A DNA stretch of 64,000 nt from Thiohalomonas sp041685045 (GCA_041685045.1 JAWLGP010000003.1:1-64000), one strand, 5' to 3'. Counted from the stretch's first letter, positions 17,236 to 26,073 are shown. The notes: generated by a model from the sequence alone, not told the origin. Numbers and translations: made by a program.

Positions 17236-18372
17236 TCAAGTGGCGACACGTGCCATCGGCTCACCGGCCACTACCGAAGCGCGCACATAAATGTTGCCTT
17301 CCATGATCCGCCGCGCTGTGCGCTTGACGGTCGCCCCGTCGATATGCCTTGCACCCGCTTCTTCCGAAATGGCGAGCGTCACGTCAATATTCCCTGATGG
17401 ATGTGCGATGACCAGCCGACTGCCGTCGCTCGCCGGCATCCACCTGCCGACGACAGTGTCGGGAGTGACGGCCGCCGCACCCAGTGCTACTGCACCGGTA
17501 ACCGCAAAGGCCCGGTGTACACGGCCAGGGTTGACGATTCGGGCCGAGAGATCGGCACCGTTTGTTCCCGCTCCGACCAGTGCCACTTTCATCGCCTTTG
17601 AGAGCCGGCGCGCGAGCGCGCCATCGATGATGCCGACCGCAAGCAGGTGCTCCGCCGCCTGCCTCCGAATGTCAGTAACGGTGCCCATGATCTCCCTATC
17701 GTTTTCGATAGCAATGGGATCGGAATCGGCGGCAACCCCTAGGTCCGCCGCCGACACGAACGCATACAGGGTTCCAGCGTCTATCAGTGAGATTTCCAGA
17801 TCACCGCGACAGAGAGGCAGGAGACTGCGGGGCCGTCCTGACGGCAGCAGCTGGCCCGTAATGGAACCACCGGGGTCAAGGAAGGTCAGCGCGATCTCCG
17901 CCGCATTACCCGGCACTCCTGCTATGGCGAAATCGCCTTCGGTGCAGGCGCGCCCGTCCGCTACCGGCACGTCTGCCAGAATCATTTTACCCGTATTCGT
18001 GTTGTAGATGCGGACGCGAGTGACCGGCTCGGTGACCGTGACCAGCCCCTCATCAATGGCGAAGGGTCCGACCGCGGCGGCGATATTCCCGCAGGCAGCC
18101 GCATAGTTGATGCTGCCTTCATCGATGCCGACCTGTCCGAAGGTGTAGTCAACGTCGGTATCCGAGCGGCTGGAGCGGCTCACAATAGCCACTTTACTGG
18201 TCAGCGGATCCGCCCCACCCAAGCCATCGATCTGCCGCCTGTCCGGGCTGCCGAAAATCGACAGTATCAAAGCGTCTATTCGTTCAGGCTGAAGCGGCAG
18301 TAAATCGCGCCGAAGAAACACGGCCTTGCTCGTCCCTCCGCGCATCAGTACCCCTGGAATCTTGCTGTCCAT
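17236..18372 (-). CDS. PrpF family isomerase/tautomerase
   Basis: This 378-residue protein matches the PrpF family (DapF-like fold), which includes 2-methylaconitate isomerase and oxalomesaconate tautomerases. RGGTSK at residues 11-16, GSPDRRQIDGLGGADPLTSK at 41-60 and the AAACGN block with Cys94 are the conserved active-site segments. AAGGAGGT eight bases before the ATG at 18372 is the strongest ribosome binding site in the locus. No prpB, prpC or acnD is nearby; the gene lies 15 bp after a Wzx flippase and 16 bp before a glycosyltransferase on the same strand. A role in making an unusual acidic substituent is possible but is only inference; a stray metabolic gene is the alternative. Confidence 0.85.
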   Translation of the reverse strand: MDSKIPGVLMRGGTSKAVFLRRDLLPLQPERIDALILSIFGSPDRRQIDGLGGADPLTSKVAIVSRSSRSDTDVDYTFGQVGIDEGSINYAAACGNIAAAVGPFAIDEGLVTVTEPVTRVRIYNTNTGKMILADVPVADGRACTEGDFAIAGVPGNAAEIALTFLDPGGSITGQLLPSGRPRSLLPLCRGDLEISLIDAGTLYAFVSAADLGVAADSDPIAIENDREIMGTVTDIRRQAAEHLLAVGIIDGALARRLSKAMKVALVGAGTNGADLSARIVNPGRVHRAFAVTGAVALGAAAVTPDTVVGRWMPASDGSRLVIAHPSGNIDVTLAISEEAGARHIDGATVKRTARRIMEGNIYVRASVVAGEPMARVAT

Positions 18373-18387
18373 AGCGACTTACCTCCT

Positions 18388-19851
18388 TCAGGTTCGCGTC
18401 ACAGAGTTTGCCTTTCGCACCAAGTTTGGTGACAGCCGATCGATGAACCTTATGATTGTCGGGCTACCGTACCTCCGAATGAACAGTATGTAGCCAAGAA
18501 CGAATAGAACCGCACCACCGGCAGCACGGGCGATACCAGGAAGCTCGAGGGGAACCAGCACAAACATCAAAGGCGACATAACCGCGCATGCAACAACGAT
18601 GTGCGCAAGATCGCGCCAAGGCAACATCCCGCTGATCCGAATGTTGTAGGCATGTACGATGACTGCACTAAATGCCACTGCCGTAACGAGTCGGGTTGCC
18701 AAATAGGCGAATGCAGGTCCAAGCAAACCGAACCAAGAATAGAACGGGAACAACAACGCCAGATTCACAACAATTCCCACAACGTTGGTCAACAAAAACT
18801 GGCCGGTTTTTCCCGCCACTCGCAAGGGCAGTGTAAGATCAAAGCAGTCGCGCATCAGCACTAAGGCGTAAATCGTGAAGATGGGAGCCGCAGCAGCATA
18901 GTCGGCAGTGAACAGTAAGCGGATGATGACATCCGCCCATCCGATCAGGACAGTCGCCGCCGGAAATAGCAGAAGGCACAACAATAACGTCGTTTGCTGC
19001 CACAATCGCAGCTTGTTGTGACTGTCTGCGTGCTGACTCTCCTCGACCATATTGGGAAAAATGACGTCACTGAGCGACCCGCGGGCTATCTTCAGCAGCG
19101 GCATGGCATATGCGCCAACCACATACAGTGACAACGCCTCGACCCCCAGCTGTGTAGAGACGAAAAGGCGACTGACGTTCTCGTTTAGCGCATACAGCAT
19201 GCTGGCGCCACCAACGGGTAGAAAATACGCCATCTGCTCCTTACACGACTTCCATTCAATGCTGCCACCGAGAAGTTTATGGCGCCACGTGAACGCCAGT
19301 ACAAGAAGCATTCTTACCGCCTCGAAAAGCGCCATCGCATAGGCAATCTGCACCGGATCGTGCGTCCTGTATGCCACTACGATGACCACCGTTAAGCGCA
19401 ACAGCACCCGCAACGCCGAGTAATACAGCACCACGTCAGACCGCTTTTTGGCCAACCAATAGGACTCAAAGTAGTCCATGTTGATGAAGAAAAAGAGATA
19501 CAACACAAGGGGCATAACAAAATCGACACTGGTATAGCTCCGAATCACATCTCCAGCAGCCCAGACCAGCCCACAACCGATACTCGAAAGCACGAATGTG
19601 AAGAGCAAAGATTGCGAGACAAATCTCGTTTCCTCGGCAGGACGAAGGGGAATGAAATAGAGGAGACTGCGACTGGCCGAAAGTGCGACAAGCTCCTTCA
19701 ACAGCATCGCGTACAACACGAATTCGCGATACTGGCCGTAGTCTTCAACGTCCAATATTCTCACCAACAATATTGGACTGAACAACAGTACCGCGTGATT
19801 AGAAGCACGCGACAGTGCGAGTATCAAACTCCGATTCTTCAGTGAGCCCAC
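18388..19851 (-). CDS. Oligosaccharide flippase (Wzx, MATE/MOP superfamily)
   Basis: This is a polytopic membrane protein of 487 residues with about 12-14 hydrophobic segments. The N-terminal SRASNHAVLLFSPILLVRILD with VEDYGQYREFVL is the conserved opening of polysaccharide-export flippases. It should move undecaprenyl-linked repeat units to the periplasm for the polymerase encoded at 6943-8223. I start at the GTG at 19851 because AAGGA lies six bases before it; a TTG at 19857 is also in frame. Its stop codon is 15 bp from the prpF-like start codon, so the two are probably one transcript. Upstream lies a decayed kinase fragment rather than a clean promoter region. Confidence 0.85.
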   Translation of the reverse strand: MGSLKNRSLILALSRASNHAVLLFSPILLVRILDVEDYGQYREFVLYAMLLKELVALSASRSLLYFIPLRPAEETRFVSQSLLFTFVLSSIGCGLVWAAGDVIRSYTSVDFVMPLVLYLFFFINMDYFESYWLAKKRSDVVLYYSALRVLLRLTVVIVVAYRTHDPVQIAYAMALFEAVRMLLVLAFTWRHKLLGGSIEWKSCKEQMAYFLPVGGASMLYALNENVSRLFVSTQLGVEALSLYVVGAYAMPLLKIARGSLSDVIFPNMVEESQHADSHNKLRLWQQTTLLLCLLLFPAATVLIGWADVIIRLLFTADYAAAAPIFTIYALVLMRDCFDLTLPLRVAGKTGQFLLTNVVGIVVNLALLFPFYSWFGLLGPAFAYLATRLVTAVAFSAVIVHAYNIRISGMLPWRDLAHIVVACAVMSPLMFVLVPLELPGIARAAGGAVLFVLGYILFIRRYGSPTIIRFIDRLSPNLVRKANSVTRT

Positions 19852-20249
19852 ACCCAATCCTTAAGAAAATGCATTTCTGGGCGCGCCGTTCAAATTGCTT
19901 CGCGACCCCCTTCTACATCGCTTTTTTTTCAATACCGCTCCCGCACCAGAACACTCCCGACCATTTCCATCGATCGCTCTAAAGGTCTACGGCTGATTTC
20001 ACCCTCTTCCGACCACAAACAATGACGCGTCAATATGCGGAAGCACCGCCGAGACACCGTCACCATCTGAGATAAATGGCAGAAGACCGAGAACTACACG
20101 TTCGGCGCATCAGTGTTTTAACTCTTTCGTCAATTCGCGTATTTTCGGTGAAAACAAATAGTCCGATGAATGGGATAAATTTACTCTATCGGCAATGACG
20201 GATTGACGACTTTGGATCACAACTGCGGATCGGTCGATCGCGACACGCA
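19852..20249. other. Intergenic stretch made mostly of a decayed kinase gene
   Basis: This 398-bp AT-richer gap between the kinase and flippase genes has no intact gene. About 290 bp of it (19929-20215) reads as a broken C-terminal half of a second CpsD-like kinase, listed separately. Confidence 0.6.
19929..20215 (-). pseudogene. Decayed C-terminal half of a second CpsD-like kinase
   Basis: Translating the minus strand gives a series matching the intact kinase directly upstream. SSDYLFSPKIRELTKELKH matches SSDFFSSPRMSKLSRELKR. After an in-frame TGA (20110-20112), AERVVLGLLPFISDGDG matches ADRFVIFDLPAIEDGDD, and VLPHIDASLFVV matches MLPHMDAILLVV. After a frameshift near 20005-20012, EGEISRRPLERSMEMVGSVL matches the last block. 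Identity is only moderate, so this is an old duplicate or a remnant of a distinct paralogue. The Walker B aspartate position now reads glycine. It cannot be translated as one protein. Confidence 0.7.
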
Positions 20250-21032
20250 TCAATCGGAGCCTTTCTCGCCTTTGTTCAGTACTGTGCCTACGAGCGGTAT
20301 GTCATGAATTTTCTCACAAGCACGCGCCAGAGCGTCACGACTGGTCCCCTCCTCCACTACGAGCAGGATCGCGTCCATATGCGGCAGCATTGAAAGCACG
20401 TCGTCGCCGTCTTCGATGGCCGGAAGGTCGAAGATCACGAATCGATCGGCATAGCGACGCTTCAATTCCCGCGACAACTTCGACATGCGTGGCGACGAAA
20501 AAAAGTCCGAAGAGTAGCGCAACATCGAACCTGCCGGGAGAATACTGATGTTCCCGATCTTCGGATGGATCAGGATCTTTTCCACCGGCGTATCGTACAG
20601 AAGATGGCTACCCAACCCGTGCTGGCCGTCGAACCCGAAGTGACGGTGGACAGTGGGGCGCCGCAGGTTGGCATCGACCAGAAGCGCCGAGTTGCCGACT
20701 CTCCGAGCGATGCTGATGGCTAGATTGACCGCCGTCCACGTCTTTCCCTCCCCTCGAGTTGCACTGGTGATTCCCATGGACTTCCAGCCATGTTTCACCA
20801 TCGTCTGCAGAACCCGTGTCCTTAGCACACAGAACCTATCCCAAAGCTGGCCACGGCCGGGCGCCCCGACAAGACGATGATGTTCAAGCAGCTCGACGGG
20901 AACAGGCACCGACAGGGTACGCTCGTAGCGGATGATACCGCCGCCGTGGGTTGCCTCTGGTATTTGGTCCCGCTGCGCGTCGTTGAACGCGAGCGCATGA
21001 CCCCTTTTTATCTTCGATATGCTCGTACCCAT
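20250..21032 (-). CDS. CpsD/CapB-like polysaccharide co-polymerase kinase
   Basis: This 260-residue P-loop ATPase is of the bacterial tyrosine kinase (BY-kinase) type. TSATRGEGKTWTAVNLA at residues 89-105 is the Walker A motif, LLVDANLRRP at 117-126 the Walker A' motif and VIFDLPAIED at 199-208 the Walker B motif. In this family it works with a Wzz/GumC membrane partner, here encoded immediately upstream, to set chain length. The C-terminus (LVGTVLNKGEKGSD) has no cluster of tyrosines, so the usual autophosphorylation tail is missing; signalling may differ, or the protein may be only an ATPase. AAGGAAG supports the ATG at 21032. A decayed second copy follows. Confidence 0.83.
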   Translation of the reverse strand: MGTSISKIKRGHALAFNDAQRDQIPEATHGGGIIRYERTLSVPVPVELLEHHRLVGAPGRGQLWDRFCVLRTRVLQTMVKHGWKSMGITSATRGEGKTWTAVNLAISIARRVGNSALLVDANLRRPTVHRHFGFDGQHGLGSHLLYDTPVEKILIHPKIGNISILPAGSMLRYSSDFFSSPRMSKLSRELKRRYADRFVIFDLPAIEDGDDVLSMLPHMDAILLVVEEGTSRDALARACEKIHDIPLVGTVLNKGEKGSD

Positions 21033-21051
21033 TTTCTTGTCTTCCTTGCGC

Positions 21052-22836
21052 TTAACCGTCCGGCGAGGGTCTCTCAATCGTTCCCTGAAGCGTCGTTCCG
21101 TCGGCGGCAGTGGACGATTCTGGCATCACCACCGACATTTCGGCGTCGGAGAAGTACAGCCACAATCCGCCACCGCCGGCAAGCAGGAGCATCAGGCCGC
21201 CCCGCAGCAGGTAGCGGCGGCGCTTCTGGCCACGCATGTCAAAGACGTTTTCGACGTAAGGCATGACGACCAACGGTGGTTCATCGAAGATAGCGCGAAC
21301 ACCCTCCCTGCCCCGCACCCCGCGGTCCCAATATTCGCGAAATGCTGCTGTACCAACCCCGCTTGCAAATCCCAAAAATGTTCCAAACAAAATAATCGCG
21401 AAAGGCTGTGGGTTTTTCGGATTGATGGGTAGCCTAGCCGGCTCAACCAGGAAGAAACGGTCACCTTTATTGTCACCTTCCAACTGGCTCAACATTTGCG
21501 CCTCAAGCAGCTTGTCGCTGACTTCGCGAAACTTGGCGCTGACACTTTCTCGCTCCCGAACCAAAACCTGGTATTCCTGCTCCACTCCGGGCGAAGCGAC
21601 CAAGCGTTGCTCGTAATCACGAAGCAATTGTTGTAGCTGATCCAGCTTCGTTCGCTGCGTGCGGAGGTCGGCATCCACCGCGGCAGTTTCACCTTGCAGA
21701 GTGATATAGGACGGATTGGTGGGGGTCGATGCGAGATCGGCGGTTTCACTGGAACTCGAATTGGCCAACTCGGACTCATATGCGCTCAGCTGCCGTTCAA
21801 GCCGGACCACGTCTGGATGTTCCCGGGAATGCTTCCGGCGCGTCTCCGCCAACTCGAGCTTCAGCTGCTCTATCTGTCGGGCAAGCACGACGGTGTTACT
21901 TGGCACTCCCTCGCCCGCAGCCTCCAACGATGCAATTTCGTTTTCTATCCGCAGCACGTCGGGATGGTCAGGGCTGTAGAGTGAGGAGATGCGTGCATAC
22001 TCAGTTCGAAGCAGACGCAAGCGCTCGCTGAGGGTGGACACGCGACGCCCCGTCTGATCGTAAACATCGCTGTCGCGCGGAGTCTTTGCAATGCGGGTCC
22101 TTAAATCGATACGCCGCTGTTCGAGATTGCGTATCACCTCACGGGTTTGAGCGACGTCGCCCAGGGTGCGCTCATAAAGGTTGCGGTTGACGGGTGTAAG
22201 CTCCGGCAGCCGATCGATGTTCTTGCTCTTGAATGTCGCCAGTTTCTGCTCGATGGCACCGACCCGCCGGCTGAGTCGGTCCGCCTCGGCCGCGAGGTAG
22301 TCCGCCACGGCGACTGCCTGATTACGACGCCGTTCATTGTCTTGCATATAGAGCTTCGCAAGCTCTTCGGTCACTTGTTGGGCGACTTCCGGCGTCGGCC
22401 CTTCGAACGAAACATTGAATGCAACCGTCACCAACATCGTTCGTGCCCGATTCGGGTCGGTCACCTCGATATCGACTTTCTCAACGCTGATAGCGCTGCG
22501 CATGGCCCTCAACCAACCCGTTCCCGTCTCCCACCCCGGTTCGAACAGCGAGTATTTTTCAGCGATTGGCCGCAAGCTTTCTTCACTTTGCACGCGGCGT
22601 GACAGTGTGTGTAGTCGTTCGTCCATGTACCCAAAGGCCGGGCCAGCGATCCATTGTTCGGGGATCAGTTGACGTTCGATCTGAATGGTGGCTGTCGAGC
22701 GGTACGTTTTCGGCATGGTCATCGCAAAGATGACCGCCACACCCACCACGACAGAAAAACCAACCGCCATCGATAGCTTGCGCCGACGCAGCACCCGCAA
22801 GTAGTCGCGCAGTTCCATTGCGTCTTTTTCTGCCAC
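21052..22836 (-). CDS. GumC/Wzz-family chain-length determinant protein
   Basis: This 594-residue inner-membrane polysaccharide co-polymerase has a transmembrane helix at about residues 22-41, a long periplasmic part with extended coiled coil (about 165-420, rich in QLKLELAETRRK-like heptads), and a second helix around PFAIILFGTFLGFASGVG preceded by the proline-rich LPINPKNPQP motif typical of Wzz proteins. A further hydrophobic segment (YLLRGGLMLLLAGGGGLWLY) lies near the end, giving an extra C-terminal helix. AAGGAG eight bases before the GTG at 22836 supports that start over the ATG at 22818. The partner kinase begins 19 bp downstream. It is the first gene of the minus-strand polysaccharide series. 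Confidence 0.87.
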   Translation of the reverse strand: MAEKDAMELRDYLRVLRRRKLSMAVGFSVVVGVAVIFAMTMPKTYRSTATIQIERQLIPEQWIAGPAFGYMDERLHTLSRRVQSEESLRPIAEKYSLFEPGWETGTGWLRAMRSAISVEKVDIEVTDPNRARTMLVTVAFNVSFEGPTPEVAQQVTEELAKLYMQDNERRRNQAVAVADYLAAEADRLSRRVGAIEQKLATFKSKNIDRLPELTPVNRNLYERTLGDVAQTREVIRNLEQRRIDLRTRIAKTPRDSDVYDQTGRRVSTLSERLRLLRTEYARISSLYSPDHPDVLRIENEIASLEAAGEGVPSNTVVLARQIEQLKLELAETRRKHSREHPDVVRLERQLSAYESELANSSSSETADLASTPTNPSYITLQGETAAVDADLRTQRTKLDQLQQLLRDYEQRLVASPGVEQEYQVLVRERESVSAKFREVSDKLLEAQMLSQLEGDNKGDRFFLVEPARLPINPKNPQPFAIILFGTFLGFASGVGTAAFREYWDRGVRGREGVRAIFDEPPLVVMPYVENVFDMRGQKRRRYLLRGGLMLLLAGGGGLWLYFSDAEMSVVMPESSTAADGTTLQGTIERPSPDG

Positions 22837-23282
22837 CTATCCGTCTCCTTTCCAAATGAGCGACCGTTAGGTCAATGCCCCACCTATATCGAGGCGGCAG
22901 CGCATGCCGAGACGCTGCCGGACTGAAATCATTCGATTTCGAGGTACTGATGACGTGCGCAACCAACCCGTGCCGATGCGTGAACGCGGGGCAGTCGCGC
23001 GGTGTCAATGCCGTCCGCGCGGACCGAGCCTGGTCCAGGCAATCTGCCGATGGAAATCGAAAACTTGGAACACCTCCCTGCGCACACTTTTCCTTGTTGG
23101 ACGCGCACACCTGGCGTGTGTGCCTGACGGAAGCCACTGTCAGTGGGTCGCGCGGTGCGAGTTGCCCCGCACAAATAGAGATTAGCCCCCGCTTACGGAA
23201 CGTCAATTCCGGCCCTGCGTCGTCTGTCCGGTCCCCTATACTGGGCATTGCCGCCCTTTCACACGGAAGTTCGGGAGAGGTC
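22837..23282. other. Divergent control region between polysaccharide locus and nuo operon
   Basis: This 446-bp stretch separates the chain-length gene (minus) from nuoA (plus). I see no gene or tRNA; the frame open upstream of nuoA lacks motifs. A small palindrome, GCACAC with GTGTGC around 23104-23122, and a -10-like box at 23237 are the only structures noted. It must contain promoters for both operons. Confidence 0.5.
23237..23242 (+). promoter_or_regulatory. Possible sigma-70 -10 box for the nuo operon
   Basis: TATACT lies 40 bp before the nuoA start codon. No good -35 hexamer is found 16-18 bp upstream, so an activator-dependent promoter or a chance match are both possible. Confidence 0.35.
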
Positions 23283-23678
23283 ATGGAAGATCTCGGTGCA
23301 TTACCGCTGTATGGCTTGCTCGTGGTCTTGCTGACGGCGGGTCTGCTGTTGGCTTCCTGGCTGCTCGGCGAGCGCCGGCGCTCGCACGCGACCGAGCAAC
23401 CCTACGAGTCCGGCGTGCCGCCCGTCGGCAACGCGCGGCTGCGTTTCTCCGCCAAGTTCTTTCTGGTGGCCGTTTTCTTCGTCATTTTCGATGTCGAAAC
23501 CGTGTTCCTGCTCCCTTGGGCGGTGGCGGCGCGGGAGGTCGGATGGGCGGGCTACGCCGAGGCGCTCATCTTTATCCTGGTTCTACTCGCGGCCCTCGCC
23601 TACCTCTGGCGGCTCGGTGCACTGGACTGGGTGGCCCAGGGTCGGGAACGCCCCCGAACCGCCGATCGGAGCAAATGA
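23283..23678 (+). CDS. nuoA: NADH-quinone oxidoreductase subunit A
   Basis: This 131-residue membrane subunit of complex I has three predicted helices. YESGVPPVGNARLRFSAKFF and VIFDVETVFLLPWA are the conserved loop and second-helix region of NuoA/ND3. GGGAGAGG just upstream of the ATG at 23283 fixes the start; the frame is open far upstream but that part has no family similarity. It helps couple the quinone site to the proton-pumping arm. It is the first gene of a complete 13-gene operon, and its stop codon overlaps the nuoB start. Confidence 0.96.
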   Translation: MEDLGALPLYGLLVVLLTAGLLLASWLLGERRRSHATEQPYESGVPPVGNARLRFSAKFFLVAVFFVIFDVETVFLLPWAVAAREVGWAGYAEALIFILVLLAALAYLWRLGALDWVAQGRERPRTADRSK

Positions 23679-24307
23679 TGCGCTGGTGGCTGGCGAAAGC
23701 GGAGAAACCACGCGCCTCGTCCGCTCAGTTCGAGGAGGCGGTCCGCCGCAATCTGGTGCTCGCACGTCTGCAGGATCTCGTGGCGTGGGGTCGCAAGCAC
23801 TCGATCTGGCCGTTCAACTTCGGTCTCTCCTGCTGCTACGTGGAGATGGCAACCAGCTTGACCAGTCGCCACGACATCGCCCGCTTCGGCTCGGAGGTTA
23901 TTCGGGCGAGCCCGCGTGAGGCGGACCTGATGGTGGTGGCGGGGACCGTGTTCACCAAGATGGCGCCAGTGGTGAAATACCTCTACCAGCAGATGCTCGA
24001 ACCCCGTTGGGTGATCTCGATGGGCTCCTGCGCCAACTCCGGTGGGATGTACGACATCTACAGCGTGGTGCAGGGGGTGGACAAGATCATCCCGGTCGAC
24101 GTCTATGTGCCTGGCTGCCCACCGCGGCCGGAGGCATTAATGGAAGGTCTGCTTCTGCTTCAGGAACAGATCGGGACACAACGCCGTCCGTTGAGTTGGG
24201 CAATCGGCCCGCAGGGGATCGAACCCTTCGAACCGCCGAGCCTCAGGGACAGGAAGCGACCCGCGCACCAACGGACGGATAGACTCAAGCCGATGGACGA
24301 AACCTGA
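23675..24307 (+). CDS. nuoB: NADH-quinone oxidoreductase subunit B
   Basis: This 210-residue peripheral subunit holds the terminal [4Fe-4S] cluster N2. The four expected ligands are present: Cys53 and Cys54 in GLSCCYVEMA, Cys119 in GSCANSGG, and Cys148 in VPGCPPRPE. It passes electrons to ubiquinone at the membrane junction. GGAG upstream is compatible with either of two adjacent ATGs (23675 or 23678); the first overlaps the nuoA stop by 4 bp. The C-terminal tail after residue 175 is basic and poorly conserved, as is common in proteobacteria. Confidence 0.96.
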   Translation: MMRWWLAKAEKPRASSAQFEEAVRRNLVLARLQDLVAWGRKHSIWPFNFGLSCCYVEMATSLTSRHDIARFGSEVIRASPREADLMVVAGTVFTKMAPVVKYLYQQMLEPRWVISMGSCANSGGMYDIYSVVQGVDKIIPVDVYVPGCPPRPEALMEGLLLLQEQIGTQRRPLSWAIGPQGIEPFEPPSLRDRKRPAHQRTDRLKPMDET

Positions 24308-26059
24308 GTGGTGGCGACGCAATCCCCCGTTTTCGACGAGATTGCCAATGTGGTCGGCGCCGAAGGGGTTACCCCCCAGGCCACCGCCGATGGAATGACC
24401 ACGCTGTGGCTGGATCGGGAACATCTGCTGCCGGTGCTGCGTTATCTGAAGCACGAGGCCCCCGGCCCGTTCACCTTTCTCGCCGACCTGACCGTGATCG
24501 ACGAGCGCGTCCGGCATCACCGTAACGGTCAGCCTCCCAGTGATTTCACGGTGGTCTATCAGCTGCTTTCGCTGGGTCGCAATGCCGACCTGCGGCTGAA
24601 GGTTCCGCTCATGGGTGACGAGCCATCGATCGCCTCCGTGACCCCGGTGTTCCCCGTGGCGAACTGGTACGAGCGCGAGGCATGGGACATGTTCGGCGTT
24701 CGTTTCGAGCGCCACCCCCACCTGCGCCGCCTCCTGCTGCCGCCCACCTGGCAAGGCTACCCGCTGCGCAAGGAGCACCCGGCCCGCGCCACCGAGATGG
24801 CTCCGTATCAGTTGCCGGACGAGCGCATGATGGAGGAGTTGGAGGCGCTCAAATTCCGCCCCGAGGAGTGGGGTATGGTCCGCCAGCACGCACGGACCGA
24901 CTTCATGTTCCTGAACCTGGGGCCAAACCACCCGAGTGTCCACGGGGTGTTCCGCATCATGCTGCAACTCGACGGCGAGGAGATCATCGATGCGGTGCCG
25001 GACATCGGTTTTCACCACCGCGCCGCCGAGAAGATGGGCGAGCGCCAGACCTGGCACACCTACATTCCCTACACCGATCGCGTCGACTATCTCGGCGGGG
25101 TGATGAACAACTTCCCCTACGTGCTGGCGGTCGAGAGGCTGGCCGGGATCGAAGTGCCGGACCGCGTCAAGGTGATAAGGGTCATGCTGGCCGAGCTGTT
25201 TCGCATCGCCAGTCACCTGGTCTTCTACGGGACCTATGCACAGGATGTCGGACAGCTCTCGCCGGTGTTCTACACCTTCAGCGACCGCGAGCGGCTTTTC
25301 GCGATCATCGAGGCGATCTGCGGCGGCCGCATGCACCCCAACTTCTTTCGCATCGGTGGAATTGCCTATGACCTGCCGAAGGGCTGGGACTGGCTGATCA
25401 GTGAGTTCCTCGACTTTCTGCCGAAGCGGCTCGACGAGTATCAAAAAATGGTGCTCGGCAACCGCATTCTGAAGCACCGTACCGTCGGCATTGGCGAGAT
25501 GACCGTCGACGATGCGATCGAATGGGGCGTGACCGGTCCGAACCTGCGCGCCTGCGGGCTGGACTGGGATTTCCGCAAGCGACGCCCCTACTCCGGCTAC
25601 GACCAGTTCGAATTCGACATCCCGACCGCAAACCGCGGTGACAGCTACGATCGCGCGGTGGTGCGTGCCGAGGAGATGCGGCAGAGCCTGCGCATCATCC
25701 GCCAGTGCCTGGACAACATGCCGGAGGGGCCGTACAAGGCGGACCACCCGCTGACCACCCCGCCGCTCAAGGAGCGGACGATGCACGATATCGAGACGCT
25801 CATCGATCACTTCCTCAACGTCAGTTGGGGACCGGTGATCCCGCCCGGCGAGGCGGCGTTCGGGATAGAGGGAACCAAGGGTTTCTATTCCTACTATTTG
25901 ATCAGCGACGGACACGCCGAGTCCTATCGTACGAGGATACGAACGCCCTCTTTTCCACACCTGCAGGTACTGCCGCAGATGTGCCGCGGCCTGTTGGTGT
26001 CCGATTTGATCGCGATTCTCGGCAGTATCGATTTCGTCATGGCGGATGTGGACCGATGA
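24308..26059 (+). CDS. nuoCD: NADH-quinone oxidoreductase fused subunit C/D
   Basis: This 583-residue fusion joins NuoC (about residues 1-175; VFPVANWYEREAWDMFGV is the 30-kDa signature) to NuoD (about 195-583; NLGPNHPSVHGVFR and GFHHRAAEKMGE, with the conserved quinone-site histidine region HPS). The fusion is the arrangement in Enterobacteria, Pseudomonas and related Gammaproteobacteria. It links cluster N2 to the quinone pocket. The start is GTG at 24308, immediately after the nuoB stop; a second GTG follows at 24311. It ends in a 4-bp overlap with a possible ATG for nuoE. No odd residues were noticed. Confidence 0.96.
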   Translation: MVATQSPVFDEIANVVGAEGVTPQATADGMTTLWLDREHLLPVLRYLKHEAPGPFTFLADLTVIDERVRHHRNGQPPSDFTVVYQLLSLGRNADLRLKVPLMGDEPSIASVTPVFPVANWYEREAWDMFGVRFERHPHLRRLLLPPTWQGYPLRKEHPARATEMAPYQLPDERMMEELEALKFRPEEWGMVRQHARTDFMFLNLGPNHPSVHGVFRIMLQLDGEEIIDAVPDIGFHHRAAEKMGERQTWHTYIPYTDRVDYLGGVMNNFPYVLAVERLAGIEVPDRVKVIRVMLAELFRIASHLVFYGTYAQDVGQLSPVFYTFSDRERLFAIIEAICGGRMHPNFFRIGGIAYDLPKGWDWLISEFLDFLPKRLDEYQKMVLGNRILKHRTVGIGEMTVDDAIEWGVTGPNLRACGLDWDFRKRRPYSGYDQFEFDIPTANRGDSYDRAVVRAEEMRQSLRIIRQCLDNMPEGPYKADHPLTTPPLKERTMHDIETLIDHFLNVSWGPVIPPGEAAFGIEGTKGFYSYYLISDGHAESYRTRIRTPSFPHLQVLPQMCRGLLVSDLIAILGSIDFVMADVDR

Positions 26060-26073
26060 AAGAAGGACCCGTG

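Noticed and set aside
1..22836. Exosortase (XrtA/PEP-CTERM) type polysaccharide locus
   Set aside because: The gene types overlap, but no exosortase, no PEP-CTERM tail and no DUF3473-type deacetylase were found.
22875..23282. Long N-terminal extension in frame with nuoA
   Set aside because: The extension has no family similarity, while a strong ribosome binding site precedes the ATG at 23283 that gives a normal NuoA.
24137..25960. 607-codon minus-strand open frame
   Set aside because: It is antisense to nuoCD; such long frames are a by-product of GC-rich codon use in the real gene and the translation has no motif.
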